Of a stretch of DNA of 64,000 nucleotides, positions 50,001 through 62,220 are shown in pieces. Under the pieces are notes generated by a model. That model was not told where the DNA came from. It worked only from the letters and a program-made list of their open reading frames with translations, and did not search any database. Position numbers and translations under genes: made by a program. Source of the DNA: Cloeon dipterum (Eukaryota; Arthropoda; Insecta; Ephemeroptera; Baetidae); contig NC_088786.1 in assembly GCF_949628265.1 (NCBI RefSeq), positions 34,555,681 to 34,619,680 on the forward strand, given 5' to 3'. How positions within the stretch are numbered: the first letter of the stretch is position 1; each line of letters begins with the position of its first letter.

Positions 50001-53000
50001 TGACCGTGGCAAAGCACAAACTGAACTCACTGATAAAAAGTGAAGGAAAGAATGGGATTTGATCAGATTTGAGGTTTTCAAAGGAATGGAAAATTTTCAT
50101 TTCACCATTAGTTTGATTGTGTTTATTCTGGCTATGAATGAGGCTATATAGTTATGAACACAACAAAACATATTATTGCCTCATACGGATTGGAAGCCCT
50201 CAATGGTGCACTTATTTTTAACACATTCGCAGAATTGGCAAAAATAGAATAAACCCCACAATATATGTGTTACGTGTGTAATCCAATTTCCCCTAATTTA
50301 TACACGTAAATGGATCTCCCTAAAATAACAGCGCGACGGTGCGATAAGCGACACCCTCCCTGTCCGACACCTGCGATTCCTATACGTACGCGTGGGGAAG
50401 CCCTTTTGGCTTTTGATGTTCGTGCATTATTATAACATGTACCATGCACATATTATTGGATCGCGGTGTTTTATTAATGAGCAAACGAACGGGCGGACGA
50501 TAACCCGCGCGGCGACCTCGTTTCCCATAAGCAAGCAGCACGCGGATCACGCTGCCTGCCCCGCAACAAAAACAACACTGCAACAACACAACAACCACGT
50601 ACATGCAGACACACCAAGGGAAGCGCTCGTTCGTTCGCTCTCTCGCTGTCTGCTGGAGCAGACTGAATTTTTCGTTTGTGCATGCAGATGGAAAAGATGT
50701 TGTCGTTGGCCTTGCGTGAAGCGAGTCGCGTCTGCTGGGCTTTGAACCCTCCTTTTCCTTCCAATTTTCATGAGGCGGCTCTCGGCTTGGCAGACTTTTA
50801 AATAGGAAATGCAGCACTGTTTTTGCGTCAGCGTCCAGGCACGATTTGCGATTGTAATTATTGTTTCCGAAACACCTTCAGCGGCCGAGAAGACTTAATG
50901 CTGTTGTGTTTCGCTTAAACTTTAAACGACCCTAAGTTGAATTACGTACGAATCGTATCTTATTAAATTAAGCAAGCCATAAAGGTTTAGGTTACGAGCA
51001 TTAAAAACTAATTAAGGCGAAAAGAAGCCGCCTGACCTTTCAGACCCACTGGCAAAAAAAAAGAAGACATAACTGTACACAAATAGAGCCGGTTAAGAGG
51101 AAGTAACTGAATACAAATAGTCTCGCCGTCATTTTGTTGAACACGTGGACAATTAATGAAAGTAAACAATGATTAAAGTAGAAAATCAACGACGATCTCG
51201 CACTGCCATACCAATTGTTTGGCTACACTCTGAAGTAGCTGCCAGGTGACAGATCAGGAAAATGAGACAATCGCGTAGAAGTGCAGAAACACAAGCCTTT
51301 GAGCGGTTTTTCGCCCCTTTATTGGCTAAAGAGTTGAACAACCCACATAAATGCAACCGTCCTGTGTTTGCCAAGTCTGGCTTTTTGTAAACAAAGCGCT
51401 TGCGAAAAACTATCGGCGAGAAATAAAAATCTGCTGATAAACGGAACAGAGCCAGGTTAGGTTTCTCCGCGGCATTCATTCGCGCTGCCTGCAATTTTAT
51501 CTGCTGCGAGAGTGTCGTTTTGTTTACCGGCAAACAAACAGGGCGAGACAGTTCAAACGCGAAGAAGCAGCAAAGCCGCTACACGTGTGCCGCAGGTTAA
51601 GGCAAATCGGCTCAAACTTGGCGGCGCCGAGAATTCCTAGCCGCGGCGGGCGACACATTTCTAAACAGGTGCGCCACCAACTTCTATATGATTGATTAAC
51701 AACAGAGCTATGCGCCAAATTGAAATTAGCTAGTAGCTACTCCAATTTACAAACGAGTGATAAGACACGTGGAGCGGTCCAGAGAAAATAACTCTAGTGA
51801 CGTTTTCAGACGATAAAAAATTGGGCACACATAGCCAGATGATGATACTACTGTCACTAATTATTTATTCAAGTTGGCACCTGCAACTGATATTCAAGGG
51901 CGGTGCGCTGAAGTGTGGAAGCTGATTGTAAAATTTACACACCGCCAATGAGCGCTCGAAGTGTATCAAAACAGCAAATTAAGTCGTAATATCGCTTATC
52001 AATGAACATAGCACGTTTCCCTCACTCTTGCTCGAAAATGTTATTTTCAAGCGCAATTATTTGTAATTTCTGCATAATTGCTTTCGACTCGATACTTGCT
52101 TGTGCGCATTAAAGGTCAGAGATGTACGCTTCAAGTGGAGCAAAAGAGAATGGCTTGCAAATTTTGCGTTTTGATTACTTCCTGGTTAAGAACAACTTGT
52201 ATACAAGAAAAATCTTACTTTTTTCTGTAAATTAACTAAGACGTGAAGAAAACTTCAAAGGACGGTGTCAATCTAAAGTTTGATATAACGATTACGAAAC
52301 TTCATTTTGTCAATACTATTACCTGCAGGTATAATTACAAAATCTTCACTGGTTACAAAAGTGTCAAAGTTACAAAGGAATGTTGACAAAATACTTGTTA
52401 CGAAATATAGACAGTGTTTCTACAAATCGGCAGACTTGATGAATAATCATTTAGTTTTTCATGGGCATTGAAATTTCTGGGAAGAAAACATTGAAGTAGC
52501 AAAAGCCCCATTTTCCTTATTTTTTAAATTTTAGTTATTAATTTTAGCATTTTATTTAGAGCGTTTCTCATGAATTCAATAAGCCTGCATAAAATAAACC
52601 ATTTCACAAACGCGTTTCAAAGAGTGATCGGCGAAGTAGTAGCACTGAATTCGATGCACATGCTAATTACAAATGGTTAGAGCGAATTTAAAAAGTCAGT
52701 GACATGATTTAAGTTTCCACGCGCGTGCCTGAATACCTAGATTTAATCGGAATGGTCCACATGATTCACACGCTCGTTAGAACGCCAAAACGTAGCGCCT
52801 TTCGCCGCGAACAACCGCACTGCCAAAATATTCTAGCGAAAAACAAGCGTCTCTCTAGTAAATCAGTGTGACAATTAGAACAAAACAAATTCGCACAGCG
52901 AGACAACGTCTGTGCCGGAAATTTCAAGCCGCGTAAAAATAAAAAGACGCGACGGCTGCCAAGCAATTCGTCCGCTGACCTACAGCAGAAAGATCGTAAA

Positions 53001-56000
53001 AGCCACCACGTCCTGCGATCCGGCGCGGTCCCATTGTTGGTTGGGCGCATGCATTATCTATTTATAAATAAAAGTCGAGAGGCGAGCGACGGCAGGCGCG
53101 GGATCGATACCTCAGCTTATTCGCACTGGAAACTTCACGTAGGTGTTCTCGACGAGCGAGCGGGCTTATTTGATTATCAGCCCACGAAACGGTGACCTCA
53201 ATTTACTGCTCTCCGCGGCGCGCAGCTTTGTTTATTTTTATTCAGAGGAGCAGCCGGCTCCTTCATTATTGGAGCTCATTATCACCTGCGCGCGACTGCG
53301 AGGCACGTATGCCCACGCCACGCTAAGAAAGAGCAAGGCGAATCGGTCGGTTTCTTTCGGAATGAGGCTGACGCAAATCAGGCGGACAAACACATTATTT
53401 TATCATATGAGGAGCCGGCCCATGGCGCGGCGGGCTGATGTCCGCGTGATGATGACTCCTCGCTCGCTCGGCCTTGCCTCGCGCGCGCATATTTTCGTCT
53501 CTCTTTGATATCGCCTTTTTTGTAAGGCTAACTGCTCTTTGTCTTTCCGTGTTTGATAACGAAAAAAAGAGCCCTGCAACGCCATAAACACTGATGCGCG
53601 ACACTCTTGTGCGTTTCCTCCAAGTGTCAACAAACGCGTTGGACACTGATGTTTGTTATTGCGGTCGTTGCATGGCATTGAAACACGAGGGAAGCGGTGG
53701 TTGCGCAGCCTCAGATAAATTCAAATTTTTAAAACCGCACGCTCCAGCAGGATTTAGTCAATGTTTTGCGTATTGCTGTCAGGCGCTATCAAGAACTAAC
53801 ATAATAAAGCCTCTAAAATCTGCAAAAAATATGTTAATAAAGAAATTGTCTAAAATTTAGCAAAGAATTCTTCAACACCCCTGCTATGGCAGACCAAAAT
53901 TTGTCTTAATTTTGATTCCAACTGTGCGAACGAGTTTTCGAGTTTGCCAACACTATGACAAACAATTGTCACCATGTTCTCAACTGTGATAAAATCAGTG
54001 CAACATTTCCTTTATTTAGCTGCAAGAATGATGAAGCGTTGCAATGGTTGATTCCTTCAATTCTGCACATTAAAATTGGCATCATCAATTAAGCTTAAAA
54101 TGGAAAAATCACAACTTCTTTCCCTAACCAAATATTTAAAGAGATGGAAATAGAAAAAAAATACTTTGCAAATATTTTTAGAGATAGTTTGTAGCAAAAA
54201 AAGAAAGAGATAGATGTACATTTGTTAGCATACAAAGATATGCTTAAAAACCTAGAATCCTATTCTAAAAGTTATGCACAATTTACCGACAAAACTTAAC
54301 GTCCTTCAAACTTCAAGCAGACGAGACTGTTACCTTACTCAAGGAAAAAAAACATCATAAAACACTTGAAAAGATAAACACCAGAATAAAAATTGACGAG
54401 TTTTCTCAGAATGGCATATTACATATTTGTTCCAATCTGTTTCAAACGCAAAATATTCCAAGCTCAAAAACAACAAGATATATATCGATTATTTCGAAGG
54501 CAACAAGGATTCAGCAGAGATATGATAATTATAATTAGTTTTGATTGAAGTGCTTTTCAAGCATCATTTCTCAATCATTGGCGTCAACAGTTATGTAACC
54601 GCGAATTATCAATAGTGTGTTTCGGGATCAAAAAAATATATAGATCGCAGAAGTCGCCGAGGCTGCGCTGGTGCTGGAGGCGCGTCCGTATCATCTTCCG
54701 AGGATAAGAGGCAATTAAAAATGTGCTGCGTCGAGACGTCGAGAGCTTCGCAACTCGACGCAAATAAAATTAACACACGATAAGGCACCGCGTGTTCGCA
54801 TATAGCCGGCTCGATTGCTTGAATTGGGCAGACGAGCATCGTGGCGAACCATCTTTTCATTCAGCAAGCACGATCTATCTCCGCATGCTCGTGCGAACTG
54901 CTTGTAATTCAGGAAGAGAGAATCGTTCATTTGCTCGCAGCCTCGGTGCACCGAGCACCGAGCGCTTGGTGTTATTATTTCAAATGAAATTGTAGACGCT
55001 GAAACGGGCACGCAGACAGTGTGCAGCTTTTGTTGTGCACATGCCGCTCCAAGTGCCAGCGAACTTTGTGTGCTTTCACCTCGTTACAGTACGTGTGTGT
55101 GTGCACACCTCTATCGCAAGTCCAGGCTCACCATTCCCGCTGCAAATTGAGCAGAGAAAATCTCTCTCTGACGATGAGGTCATTCTCTTGCAGGAAATGG
55201 CAGTCAGACCTTTATGTAATTGAGCCAACTGGCTTCTAATTTGATCGCAAATTTGCATCTCGCACGGATTCCCTACTCTTTGCGATTTGAATTTTATGGC
55301 TCACTAAGAGAGCGGTCGGTTTGTTTTCCTCCTTTGTACATATGGAGTTTAATTGTGAGAAAAGCTACGGCGTCATTACTGCGGCACTTTACAATTCTCA
55401 TGACCTGAAAGGAAAAACGCCTGGTTCAAAGGAATTGTCAAGGATTAAATCTCAACGGTTTTTTCTATTCTAGAACTAATGTCATGAGGAATGAGAACTC
55501 CTCTGATATTTTTATTTTTTGTTTTGGTTACAACACGCTATTTACTTCAGAGAAAGCATACTTAATGTTTGTTTACTATGATCTTGCAGTATACCTTTAT
55601 TTGAATGGTTATCAAATGATGAGGCCTAACACCAAAATCCAAATTGATAAATAATTATTAAGCTCACGGCCATTGACCATGTTTTAACTCTGGAATGAAC
55701 AACAAGAAGTCATTTTTGATGTACGAGTCGAAAGAAAGATATGTCAAGTAACAAAATGAATGGGACATTTTGTCTGTAACATTCTGCACAAAAATTCATT
55801 GCTAATTAATGTGCACCAACGGTTATGTTTTGATCGCATGCCCATTCTTGAATGCGCCGAATTAAGCTGCAACGTAAACAATACAGCTCACAGGCCTGTG
55901 TTTACTTTAAATTATGAATGGAACTTTCCTTTAGAGGCGAGCGTATGTATGATTCATTCGCGAAGGGAAAGCGTAAACGTGGCGTAAACGATCCGAACGT

Positions 56001-59000
56001 GTATACTTTTACAGTTAATGGCCTGTGCAAGATAAACGTTGCAAAAACAAGCTCAAACTCTAAACATCTGACATTTCTACCGTTCCATTTTCGCATATCG
56101 AAGTGATAAAATGTTTATTGCGAGTTCGCAGCTAAAGAGCCACAGCAGGAAGTGACTGCGAATGGGCTTATCCGGTTAAACCAGAGACCAGGTTTGCGTT
56201 TTTAACAGCTGGATTTATCCGTTAATGGCTTATTTTCAAATAAAAATAGTTCTTTTACTCTTCCCATGCATTTTTTCAAGTAAGAGTTTGATTTTTTTCT
56301 AAGAAATTATTGAATACGTAAAACAATTCATCTTAAATATTTTAAAATAAAATCAACTAGAGAATGTTGATGAAATAAAAAAGAAGAAAAATAGGAAAAA
56401 GTGAGAGAATGCGCAAAAAATATTTAGCATGCATTTTTTTAGCATTTCAACAGATTTGCTCTGACTAGTTTTGGCCTGTTTTCTCACAGTTTGGAAATAC
56501 ACGTGTTCCATTAGGCCCCTTTTGTTTGCCGGCGAGATATGGGCAGACACAGCACGCTTCCTGCCGGCAGGAGGCGAGTGCAAATGTACACAGCAGGGCC
56601 GAGAGCGAGGCGGCGAGCTGCTGGGCTGGCTGGCGAGGCTTGCATAATGAGCAGAAGAAGCCAATGGTAAACAAATTCTTCTTTAATACCAGAGAGCGAG
56701 CGACAAGGCGGGCGGCCAGGAATAGACTCGAGGCTGCTTTGCTTGCCGTCCGTTCGTCCGTCCGTCGGTTCATTACACGGGTAGGAGGGCGGGCGGGCAC
56801 ACACTCCATTTTTCGGCGCAGGGTACAAAGGGTGCTTTCGAGCGACTATAGGGACAAAACGGCACAGCCGCAGACACAAATCTGAAATAGTTTGCTCCCG
56901 TTAATTTTCGCAGTGTTTTGTTTTGCATGTGTCCGCGCCGTGCGAGTGGCCTGCCTCGTGCCGCTTACGCAACCGCGTTGTTTTTGCGCGACGCCGGATT
57001 TATTTTCGCACTTTCGGCGTGGGTCAGCCAGCCGGCAAATGGTGTGACGTCCTAAAAGAATGGAAGAAAGAGCCACCGACACACCGACACTTGCGGCAAC
57101 TTTTTACTTTCTCCTGCTCGCAAATTGAGCGGCGCGTGTGGATCTTTTTATATTTCCATTTGCGAGTTACACTCTTATAATGGCGTAATTTCCATCGAGA
57201 GGACAAGCGCCTTTTATTATTATGCGCAACTTACAATGAGCCTCTTATCGTGAACTCACGGGGACTACCACGAGGTAAAATCAAAACAAAAATTTAGTTT
57301 CTGGTGTCATTGCCCTCGTACAAACAAAAAAATAAAACACATAATTTTGTAAAGGCGGGCTTTACCGTTCACGTTGAGAATAAAATTGACGAAATAACAT
57401 TCATCAGGGGAATGACTTTTTAATTGGAATGGTTGTTCAAATTAACTAATTTTCTGTTGAAACAGAGGTTTACAGAGGGAACGGCAATAACAGAGTTGGT
57501 TTTATATAATGCTGTAGGATATAAATGGATCGGAATCTATCAACAAAACGCACTAAAACCCCCAGAATCGATTTATTACGTAACCATAAAATGTTTTGAT
57601 GTGACTAAATTGGTGAGGTACAGATCTACAGATCGGTGAAGGGGCACATGCTCTAAATTAGCAGTATCTATACCCGGCAATGAGTCATTGTATTACACGT
57701 CAAAAAGAAGGGTTTATTTCTATCTGCGGTCCACGCGTTGGAATGGGACAAGTGGAGTTAAATTAAACCACGCGCCTGACTGCCTGACCTTAGACCAGGT
57801 CTGTTTATAGCACGCTGCAGCATTTTGAAAGTTCTTTTACCTTTGGCCTAAGGCTTCTCGCCGCCGTTGCCGCCGCTGCTGCGTGCCGCCTGCATTTCAA
57901 TATAAATGCTATGCAATATACACGGCTCTTTCCAGCGCAGCCAGCAAATAAAAAGCTGCCGCTTTCACTCTTGATTATGACTCTGTTTTGGTGGCCAAAT
58001 AGGGTTTCATTTTATTTATTTCAGGCATACAAATAAATGCAAACGCGGCAGCCGCACTTTTCTTGGCATTTCTTGCATAACTTACGGCGGGGTGCTAGTC
58101 GAAAAAATATATATATGGATGCGCGTTTCGCAAAACTGACTTTTCTTTCTTGGCTGGTCGCTTCCTGGGGGGAATTGCATTGCCCATACTGGGTGAAATC
58201 TTAAAATTGATAGAACAATAAGAGGAAGGATGAGCCACTTGAATATTCAATATTGATTTACTGGCTGGGGCGGGAAGACTGCTGCTTGAAGTATCCTTCG
58301 ACACGTAGAATTTGAATGAGATTCGAAGGAAATATGAAGTGTATAATTATTGCGATTTCCTTCACTGAGTATGTATTTAAGAGGAAAATGCATCGCGGAT
58401 CATGGTTAAAACAGCGGAGGCCAGATTCGTGCGACGCGCAGATATGGCGTCCGGTGGAGAATGGCGCGAAAAAACGGTCACGTGAAAATGCGCGAAAAGA
58501 GGCAAGTTTTCGTCAATAGTGTGACATAATTTGCATTAATTGTACAATCGTAAAAACAAACTCTTGACTCTCGTTCGAGAATCCAAAGAGAGCTTTTTGT
58601 TTCCCACATTCCGACGCCATCTTGGATCTGCGCAGTGCGAACCAATTTCATCGCACATCTGGACCCCGCTGGATTGAAATAGTTTTATAACGTCAATTCT
58701 ATACGTTAGTTTTTTATGCCAGGAACGGTTTAAAAGAAAAAATAGTATTTGATCTAAAGAAACAATTTTAAAACTTCTTTAAAAATACTAAGATTAAAAT
58801 AGGTTGACAGGTTCATACACAATTGAAATGTGGAAAATTAACCCGGATAATCTCCAGAACTTAAAAGGAATTGATCGATTGCGTCGCATTGCGCAACTTT
58901 GAAGGCCGGAAGGATCTTTATCTTGGGTCAGAGTTACTCTCCCGTCCCATCCTTGCAGAAAAAGGGGAGAAAAAGTGCATCCCACAGCAGAACGTTTCCT

Positions 59001-60894
59001 CTTTGCACAAGAGCGAGCACCGCACCGGCCCAGCAGCAAGAAGCAAGACAATGAAATCAGGTTCAACGAACCAAATCAAGCAGCACTCGTGTTTACAAGT
59101 CAATTTCCTGCCGGAGCAATGACACTCCCTCCCTACCGAAGCGTTTTCCCATTGATTACTCGCGCTGGCAGTCTTCCGTGGCCGATAGCACTAGACTAGC
59201 TTAAGCTATATAGACACTTCTAAGAGACTGACCTGCCTGAAGACGTCCTCGGCGTCGGTGCAGTACACGTTTTGCGTGTCGCCACCCTGCAGAAGCACCA
59301 CCGACTCGCCCGTCACGCCGGCCACCTGCCGAAGACGTTGCAGCAGCCGCGTCCTGTTGTCGGCGAACATGCTCATGGGCACGGCCAGCGTGTGCTGGCC
59401 CTTCTCGTACACAGGTCTATGCAAAGAAATAAAAAATCGATTATTTTCTGTGATTAAAATTCAACCCTGTTGATTTTATGTTCCAAAAAATACGTATATT
59501 CAACCAGAATAATTAATAGTCTCTCCTTTAAATGGAGACGGTGAATGAGCTATCAAAAAATCGATTTAATTTGAATTTTACTCATTGGAGAAAGGAGAGC
59601 TAATAAAAAACAATTCAAATTGTTTTGAAATTGTGTCAAAAATTAAAATTAAACCAGAGCAAAGAATGTTATGAGCTGTAGATGAACCAAATTATCGATT
59701 TACGATTATTTATTCCTTCGGCTAGATTTCGCCCAGTTTCCCAAAAATTTAGACGGTTTTGGCTGCTTGTTGCAATCTGTCCAAAAGTGTGAGGCTTGCT
59801 AGCGAAATACTTTACTTTAGAAATTTTCGACGAGCAGACATTACTCGCCACACGACAAAGCATTAAGAAGCAGAGCCGGTTTTATCGCAAATTTAAACTG
59901 GGTAATTTTAAGCTGTAACTAAGTTGTTGTACAGAATTTATATTAACTTAAAAATGGTCCTAACTGAATTACCAATAACACAAAGCGAGGTAATTGCAAC
60001 TGAAAAAATTTTGTTGTAAATCTGAGATTTATGCCTGATTCAAATAAATCATTTGAAAATATGGTAAATCACAAGCTTAATATTATTATATTCAAAATTT
60101 CCCTCCCGTTATAGTTAAGAAAATTATTTTTGGCTGTTGAGTAATTTAGTGATAATAAACGCGTAGTGCCATATTATATTTTTGTTGTGTCATTATGTAT
60201 TTTCATTACAGATAATACGACATTATTTTTTGTCGTCTCAAATTTAATGGTGTCGACCAATTTAACCAGCGCAACCCATGCATTCAGTCACGTAAAATTG
60301 TGTTTATTTGGATCACATGCAAAAACACGCGGTTTGGTGCGGTGTGAACCAGCCCCTGCTCACTCATATGGCGCGTAAATGAGCCAGCTAAGAAGTTCAG
60401 CATCCACTGGCAGGTGGCAGGTCGATAGCTTTTTCAACCAATCAGATGGCGTCTTGGAGTTTGTTGCCTGTTACGCCCACGAAAAACTCTGACACACGCC
60501 CCTCTTCGCCTCCCTCTGCACGTGGGCGTAACAGGCAACAAACTCCAAGACGCCATCTGATTGGCTGAAAAAGCTATCGACCTGCCACCTGCCAGTGGAT
60601 GCTGAACTTCTTAGCTGGCTCATTTACGCGCCATATGAGTGAGCAGGGGCTGGTGTGAACTTTGATGTGTCAAAGTCAGCTGCTCGCAGCGACCGATCGC
60701 CCTATCATCGTGATGGCCCTGGCTCGAATTGGCCGATTTTATGGACTGGACAGCTACGAAAACGATTCAACCGCAACAAGGGTTTATTACTCCGGGTGAT
60801 GGCTACTTTTCAGAACGAATCAACGGCCGGAAGCGAAGGAATCTGGTAAAATAAAGGGAAAAAAGAGATATTACCGTATGTTGTTGCCGGCCAT
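29046..60894 (-). CDS. PEPD: Xaa-Pro dipeptidase (prolidase)
   Basis: Ten coding exons join with consistent phases to 502 codons: 60894-60875, 59416-59233, 40451-40260, 40196-40149, 34492-34386, 30531-30262, 29970-29822, 29770-29475, 29341-29190 and 29136-29046. The protein aligns along its whole length with human prolidase (493 residues), a cytosolic dimanganese M24 metallopeptidase that cleaves X-Pro dipeptides. The metal ligands are all present: Asp277 (YDMG), Asp288 (ASDITC), His371 (GLGHLIG), Glu414 (VEPGCYF) and Glu454 (RIEDDV). Other conserved blocks are '[11 protein letters not shown]', 'LNTDSG' and 'YTCICGSG'. The start is a 20-bp exon ending MAGNNI plus two bases of Arg7. For exon 6 the acceptor at 30532 was chosen because it gives '[13 protein letters not shown]'; the AG nearer the intron would create a stop. 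Intron 2 is 18.8 kb. Intron 5 contains the FASTKD gene. Confidence 0.95.
30654..30659 (-). terminator. Poly(A) signal of the nested FASTKD gene
   Basis: AATAAA on the minus strand 37 bp after the FASTKD stop and 123 bp before PEPD exon 6. It lies inside PEPD intron 5, so PEPD transcription must pass this signal without being terminated. Confidence 0.55.
30696..33920 (-). CDS. FAST kinase domain-containing protein with RAP domain, mitochondrial
   Basis: Three exons, 33920-33717, 33224-32343 and 31589-30696, join in phase 0 to 659 codons. The N-terminus ([14 protein letters not shown]...) is basic and lacks acidic residues for its first 20 positions, as in a mitochondrial presequence. The body is an alpha-helical repeat region with Leu-rich helices of the FAST_1/FAST_2 type. 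The C-terminus is a RAP domain (about 590-645: '[27 protein letters not shown]' region with '[16 protein letters not shown]'). FASTKD proteins bind and process mitochondrial RNA in the matrix. The length is like that of FASTKD3/4 of vertebrates, but I cannot assign a paralogue. The whole gene sits within PEPD intron 5 on the same strand; its start is 466 bp after PEPD exon 5 and its stop 165 bp before exon 6. Confidence 0.88.
33921..34385 (-). promoter_or_regulatory. Probable FASTKD promoter and 5' UTR inside PEPD intron 5
   Basis: This is the only sequence between PEPD exon 5 and the FASTKD start codon, so its transcription start must lie here if it has its own promoter. It is GC-richer than the neighbouring intron. 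I see no TATA box at a convincing position. Confidence 0.4.
35215..35280 (-). other. Candidate small terminal exon of an unknown gene
   Basis: After an acceptor-like TTATTATTCCAAG, a frame reads [21 protein letters not shown] and stops. The TAA stop is itself part of an AATAAA signal (35219-35214). A possible upstream exon ends GGGCAG|GTGTTA near 35.4 kb. The codon use looks protein-like, but 21 residues are too few to identify anything, and chance is a real possibility. Confidence 0.18.
35764..35780 (+). repeat. (GT)n microsatellite
   Basis: About eight GT units within PEPD intron 4. Confidence 0.85.
38604..38773 (+). repeat. Two (GGCT)n / (GGTT)n tetranucleotide tracts
   Basis: A GGCT-rich tract at 38604-38631 and a second at 38744-38773 that shifts from GGCT to GGTT units. 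They are separated by about 110 bp of ordinary sequence, in PEPD intron 4. Confidence 0.85.
45735..45777 (+). repeat. (GCTC)n followed by (CG)n(GT)n
   Basis: Adjacent tracts of GCTC units, then alternating CG and GT dinucleotides. The alternating purine-pyrimidine run is a Z-DNA-prone sequence. Confidence 0.85.
48177..48450 (+). mobile_element. hAT-type MITE, CAGCGGGGGCC family, copy 3 (with target duplication)
   Basis: This 274-bp element runs from CAGCGGGGGCCAGATGTGCG to GGCCCCATTTG; the last bases of the right terminus have mutated. It is flanked on both sides by GATAAGAA (48169-48176 and 48451-48458), a perfect 8-bp target duplication. This copy fixes the element boundaries and the hAT-type assignment for the family. 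Confidence 0.93.
58412..58671 (-). mobile_element. hAT-type MITE, CAGCGGGGGCC family, copy 4 (inverted)
   Basis: This is the reverse complement of the other copies, 260 bp, from CAGCGGAGGCCAGATTCGTG to GGACCCCGCTG. The flanks GGTTAAAA and GATTGAAA agree at 6 of 8 positions, a decayed target duplication. It lies about 560 bp from PEPD exon 2. Confidence 0.88.
60350..60652. mobile_element. hAT-type foldback element with 132-bp arms in PEPD intron 1
   Basis: Left arm 60350-60481 and right arm 60521-60652 are inverted copies with a single mismatch that I can see (TTCAACC against TTCAGCC), around a 39-bp loop. The ends are CAGCCCCTG and CAGGGGCTG. Both sides carry GTGTGAAC (60342-60349 and 60653-60660), a perfect 8-bp target duplication. 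The element has no coding capacity. It lies 223 bp inside the first PEPD intron. The near-identity of the arms and the intact duplication indicate a recent insertion. Confidence 0.9.
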
Positions 60895-62220
60895 CTTCGA
60901 GGAGTGTTTGTGAGTAGTGTGTCTCACTGCTGACCAATCAGGAGCAGGCTGCTTCAGCGGGCTCTTTCGAACGGCGGAATGTGCCAGACGGCACGAGTTG
61001 CCTTTTTATGCGCGGGATACACCCTACGTTTTGCACGCGGCCTCAATCTCCTTTCAGATTTAAATTGCGATAAGATGGAGAAGTAGTGGAATTGTATTTA
61101 CTCTCCAAGCTGATTAAGTCTCGAGCAGTCGGTGCTCTCAATAAAGGTCATGAAAGGCGGCAAAATGACACGAAGCGAGATTTTCGTTTTAATAATTTAA
61201 CTTTTTTTATTTTGTCACGTTTCTTCCTTTTACAACATAGGAAAATTATATGTGTATATATATCATCATCATATATTTCATATCATAGAAAATGCATTAA
61301 AACATGCAAACAAATTAATTAGTCATCGTCAAATTGTATACAACTCTTCTTATTGTTTTTCCTCAAGCATATCCATTTTCATTTCGCAGTAAGTGGGAAC
61401 GAAAAATGAATTTGCATAAATTACATCATTATCATATGCCTAGATTATGGTACAGTACAATATGATTTGAACAGTCATTGTGAATATTAATTGATTCTCA
61501 CAACAGGAAAGAGACAAGTAGTAGTCCTTTTTCCCAACCATTTATGACACCATGTGATAAACAGCGTATGCATAATTATTATTCGCGCTTAGCCGATGCT
61601 GTGCTGTGTGTCGTAGCCAAATTTTCTAGTTACCCTTTTCTGTCTTTCTAGGCAGACGAACCGATCCGCCGCACGTTAAGTATTCACATCAATGAGTAGT
61701 GTGTGTGAGTGTGTGTAGCTCAAACGTGACGTCATACTAGCCACTCGAGAGATAGAGAAAGGAAAAAATACAACACCATTACATTTTCCATTCATAATTA
61801 TACAGTTCGTAAATACACGTGAAAGGTGGGCCGCCGTCCGGGGCAGACCCGACGTCGGCAGCCGAAACGCGGCCCGACGTCGTCCCTGCCCGGCAAAAAT
61901 ACGGCTCGCACACCACAAAGCCAAACCAAGCCTTCGACTACTCAACAACAACTCTTCTGCTTCCGCTACGGAGTCTCAGCGCGTGCCACTCTTCTCATCT
62001 TTTCGGCTGAGCAATCCTTCCTTCAGTCACTAGCGAAGGAAATTGATTGATTTATTTAAAAAATAAATACTGTTCCGTCCGACTCTCCACTCCTCGCACG
62101 GTTTACGATGAGAAATGCAAGTGTACGTACATACAGACGATGAGAACAATATTTATGATACACTAGATCGATCGGGAAACAATCTGCAACAATGGTCGCT
62201 GGCCTCTTCTTCGTTCACCT
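60895..62220. other. Intergenic: PEPD promoter side and FRAT-like gene 3' side
   Basis: Next to PEPD is a CCAAT box (ACCAATCAG, about 60934-60942) in GC-rich sequence, probably promoter. The middle (61.2-61.6 kb) is AT-rich with TATATA/CATCAT runs and no exon. The part near 62.05-62.2 kb is the presumed 3' UTR of the FRAT-like gene, with AATAAA on the minus strand at 62056-62051. Confidence 0.5.
62051..62056 (-). terminator. Poly(A) signal of the FRAT-like gene
   Basis: AATAAA on the minus strand about 165 bp after the stop codon. It is the first such hexamer downstream. Confidence 0.45.

Larger units (their letters stand above)
40452..59232 (-). other. PEPD intron 2 (18.8 kb)
   Basis: No exon supported on either strand. 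Visible contents are MITE copy 3 (48177-48450), MITE copy 4 (58412-58671), GCTC and CG/GT repeats near 45.74-45.78 kb, and scattered GC-rich islets (about 42.3, 43.4, 50.4, 53.1 and 56.5-57.0 kb) that give unrelated open frames on both strands. An independent nested or non-coding gene cannot be excluded. Confidence 0.6.

Noticed and set aside
49307..57206. Open frames of 100-145 codons in PEPD intron 2
   Set aside because: No recognisable motif, overlapping frames on both strands in GC-rich patches, and no convincing splice sites.
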